64,000 nt of DNA, taken from assembly GCA_000497125.2 (NCBI GenBank), contig CM035321.1, forward strand, positions 8,001-72,000. Reading direction: 5' to 3'. This document shows, piece by piece, positions 62,810 through 64,000 of this stretch. This DNA comes from Spironucleus salmonicida (Eukaryota > Fornicata > Diplomonadida > Hexamitidae). The notes beneath the pieces were generated by a model. The model worked only from the letters and a program-made list of their open reading frames with translations, did not search any database and had not been told where the DNA came from. The position numbers and the translations under genes are program-made. Each line of letters opens with the position of its first letter. Position 1 is the first letter of the stretch.

Positions 62810-63925
62810 ATGCACAATAATTCGGTAGCGAAAGAAAAGCTTCAGCCTATTTTTCTAGTCCAGTTATCTATTGTTTTAAATTATAGTACTATTATGATAC
62901 CAATGGCATCTATGTATTAATCCTAAGATTCTAGTTACTTTAACTATTTAGTTTTATAATTTTTATTTGTTCAAATTTCAAGATGTGGACATATTTAATA
63001 TTTTTTTAATGATGAAAGCATCCCATCAATCAGATTTTATTCATACTGTAATTCATTAATAATAACATTATTTGTATCTACTATTTTAACTATAGTTGAT
63101 GTTAAATTTTCTGTATTTTTCAGCTATTTACTAGCAATACCATTTTACATTGAATTTTAGATATTATTATATTAATAATAATACGGAGAATGCTTTTTTA
63201 TGCAAATACTTTAGTTTACATCTGCTTTAATGTTATTTAGTTATTTTCCTACTAATATACCTTTATAAATTGGTTATAGATGTTTGATTTAATTGATTAT
63301 ATCTTTAGTTCAAAGGTTTTACTATGTTATTACCTAAGATCCTGTCAAAAAAATGGAATTTAGACTTTCAAAAATTATGGTTCCGTTTTTTACGTTACAC
63401 CTTGGATTTTTCATAGGAAACTCAATACTTACTATCTCTTTATTATGCTCTGGAGACTAAATCTTAATTGACAGATTATAATGTTTACTCACTATAATGT
63501 GTAGATCATTATTTTTCCTACCTTTTCCGACAAATTTTAATTATTTCTAAACTTCATAGATAGTAGGAATATGTATATTCCCCATTTTGATTATTATTCT
63601 CTGTCTAGCTTTATCTTATTTTAGCAAATATTTTTCTTTACTTTATATGTTTACACTATTGTTTTAAATTATTCCTGCAATTTCTCTATAGATTTGTTAT
63701 TTGCTAGTACTGCCCACTAACTATATTCTCCTTTAAGTATAAAGTTTTGTTATGATTATGCTTACCAGTTATGTAGATAGTCTTAAATCAGAATTATCAG
63801 ATCACAATATTTATTTAGTATGGTAATGCTCAGGATTCTGTGTGGATTTATTCTTTATTGTGTTCTTTTTTAATAAGTTTATAAAAATTAGGGATAGCAA
63901 AGTTTTACTAAATAAACTTTTGTGA
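62810..63925 (+). CDS. Multi-pass membrane protein, unknown (371 residues)
   Basis: ATG 62810 to TGA 63923-63925, 372 codons. After about 15 polar residues it has roughly eight to ten hydrophobic segments rich in Phe, Ile, Leu and Tyr, with short loops; examples are FQIIPAISLQ and FCVDLFFIVFFFN. A conserved-looking cytoplasmic loop contains DPVKKMEFRLSK. The short basic end is cytoplasmic. No transporter family signature is recognised. An upstream in-frame start is not needed. Could be a carrier or a lipid-modifying enzyme. Confidence 0.65.
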
Positions 63926-63964
63926 AAATTATGTTATTATATATTATAATAATATTTGTATAAA

Positions 63965-64000
63965 ATGATTTCTAAGCCTTATTAATTAATAATGGAGGCT
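63965..64000 (+). CDS. Possible gene start cut by the right edge
   Basis: An ATG at 63965 opens a frame of 12 codons to the window edge (MISKPYQ...). The 40-bp spacing after the preceding stop matches the other intergenic gaps here, but so little is visible that it may not be a gene. Confidence 0.25.

Noticed and set aside
38079-63925. Reading the right-hand region as pseudogenes because of many TAA/TAG codons
   Set aside because: Every gene is an exact multiple of three with conserved motifs and ends in TGA; this is code reassignment, not decay.
1-64000. Ciliate macronuclear or micronuclear origin
   Set aside because: The code fits, but no introns, no telomere repeats and no clear internal eliminated segments are seen; kept as an alternative, not preferred.

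Overview
The window is AT-rich nuclear DNA from a protist that reads TAA and TAG as glutamine and uses only TGA as stop. With this code, about twenty genes become single uninterrupted frames from ATG to TGA, each an exact multiple of three and without introns. They include leucyl-tRNA synthetase, a PKA regulatory subunit, a tubulin-tyrosine-ligase-like enzyme and a roadblock dynein light chain. With the standard code they look shattered. This code, the absence of introns, the very short intergenic gaps (10 to 100 bp) and the flagellar genes fit a hexamitin diplomonad (Hexamita/Trepomonas/Spironucleus type). A ciliate shares the code and cannot be excluded, but introns would be expected there.

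Layout. 1-900: 5' part of a minus-strand gene (A) that runs off the left edge. 1011-3950: short tandem-repeat array. 3950-5300: no clear gene. About 5300-9800: decayed Polinton/virophage-like element with a recognisable A32-type packaging ATPase remnant. 10623-15896: complete minus-strand gene B, a 1757-residue unknown protein paralogous to A. 16021-34580: an 18.5-kb satellite array of about 41 monomers of 345 bp, interrupted by about 14 copies of a 330-bp linker. 34580-38078: AT-rich gene-free DNA. 38079-64000: dense housekeeping and cytoskeletal gene cluster on both strands.

The two left-hand loci share one plan: an A/B family gene facing left, with an array directly upstream of its start. 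The two arrays have nearly identical 520-bp heads and stop at nearly the same point in the linker, yet hold about 5 and about 41 monomers. The gene copies themselves have diverged strongly outside one GC-rich patch.

In the right-hand cluster, two related proteins with a conserved N-terminal region and a Glu/Lys/Gln-rich coiled-coil tail (38079-40844 and 42909-45389) flank an amino-acid transporter. Then follow a small membrane protein, a dynein light chain, two small unknowns, LeuRS, a RarA/WRNIP1 clamp-loader-like ATPase, a leucine-rich-repeat protein, a TTL-like ligase, a SNARE, a coiled-coil protein, a Mog1-like protein, three further unknown or membrane proteins, the PKA regulatory subunit and a start cut by the right edge. 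Functions group around cilia/cytoskeleton, vesicle traffic and basic housekeeping. Assignments rest on motifs read by eye; no database search was possible.
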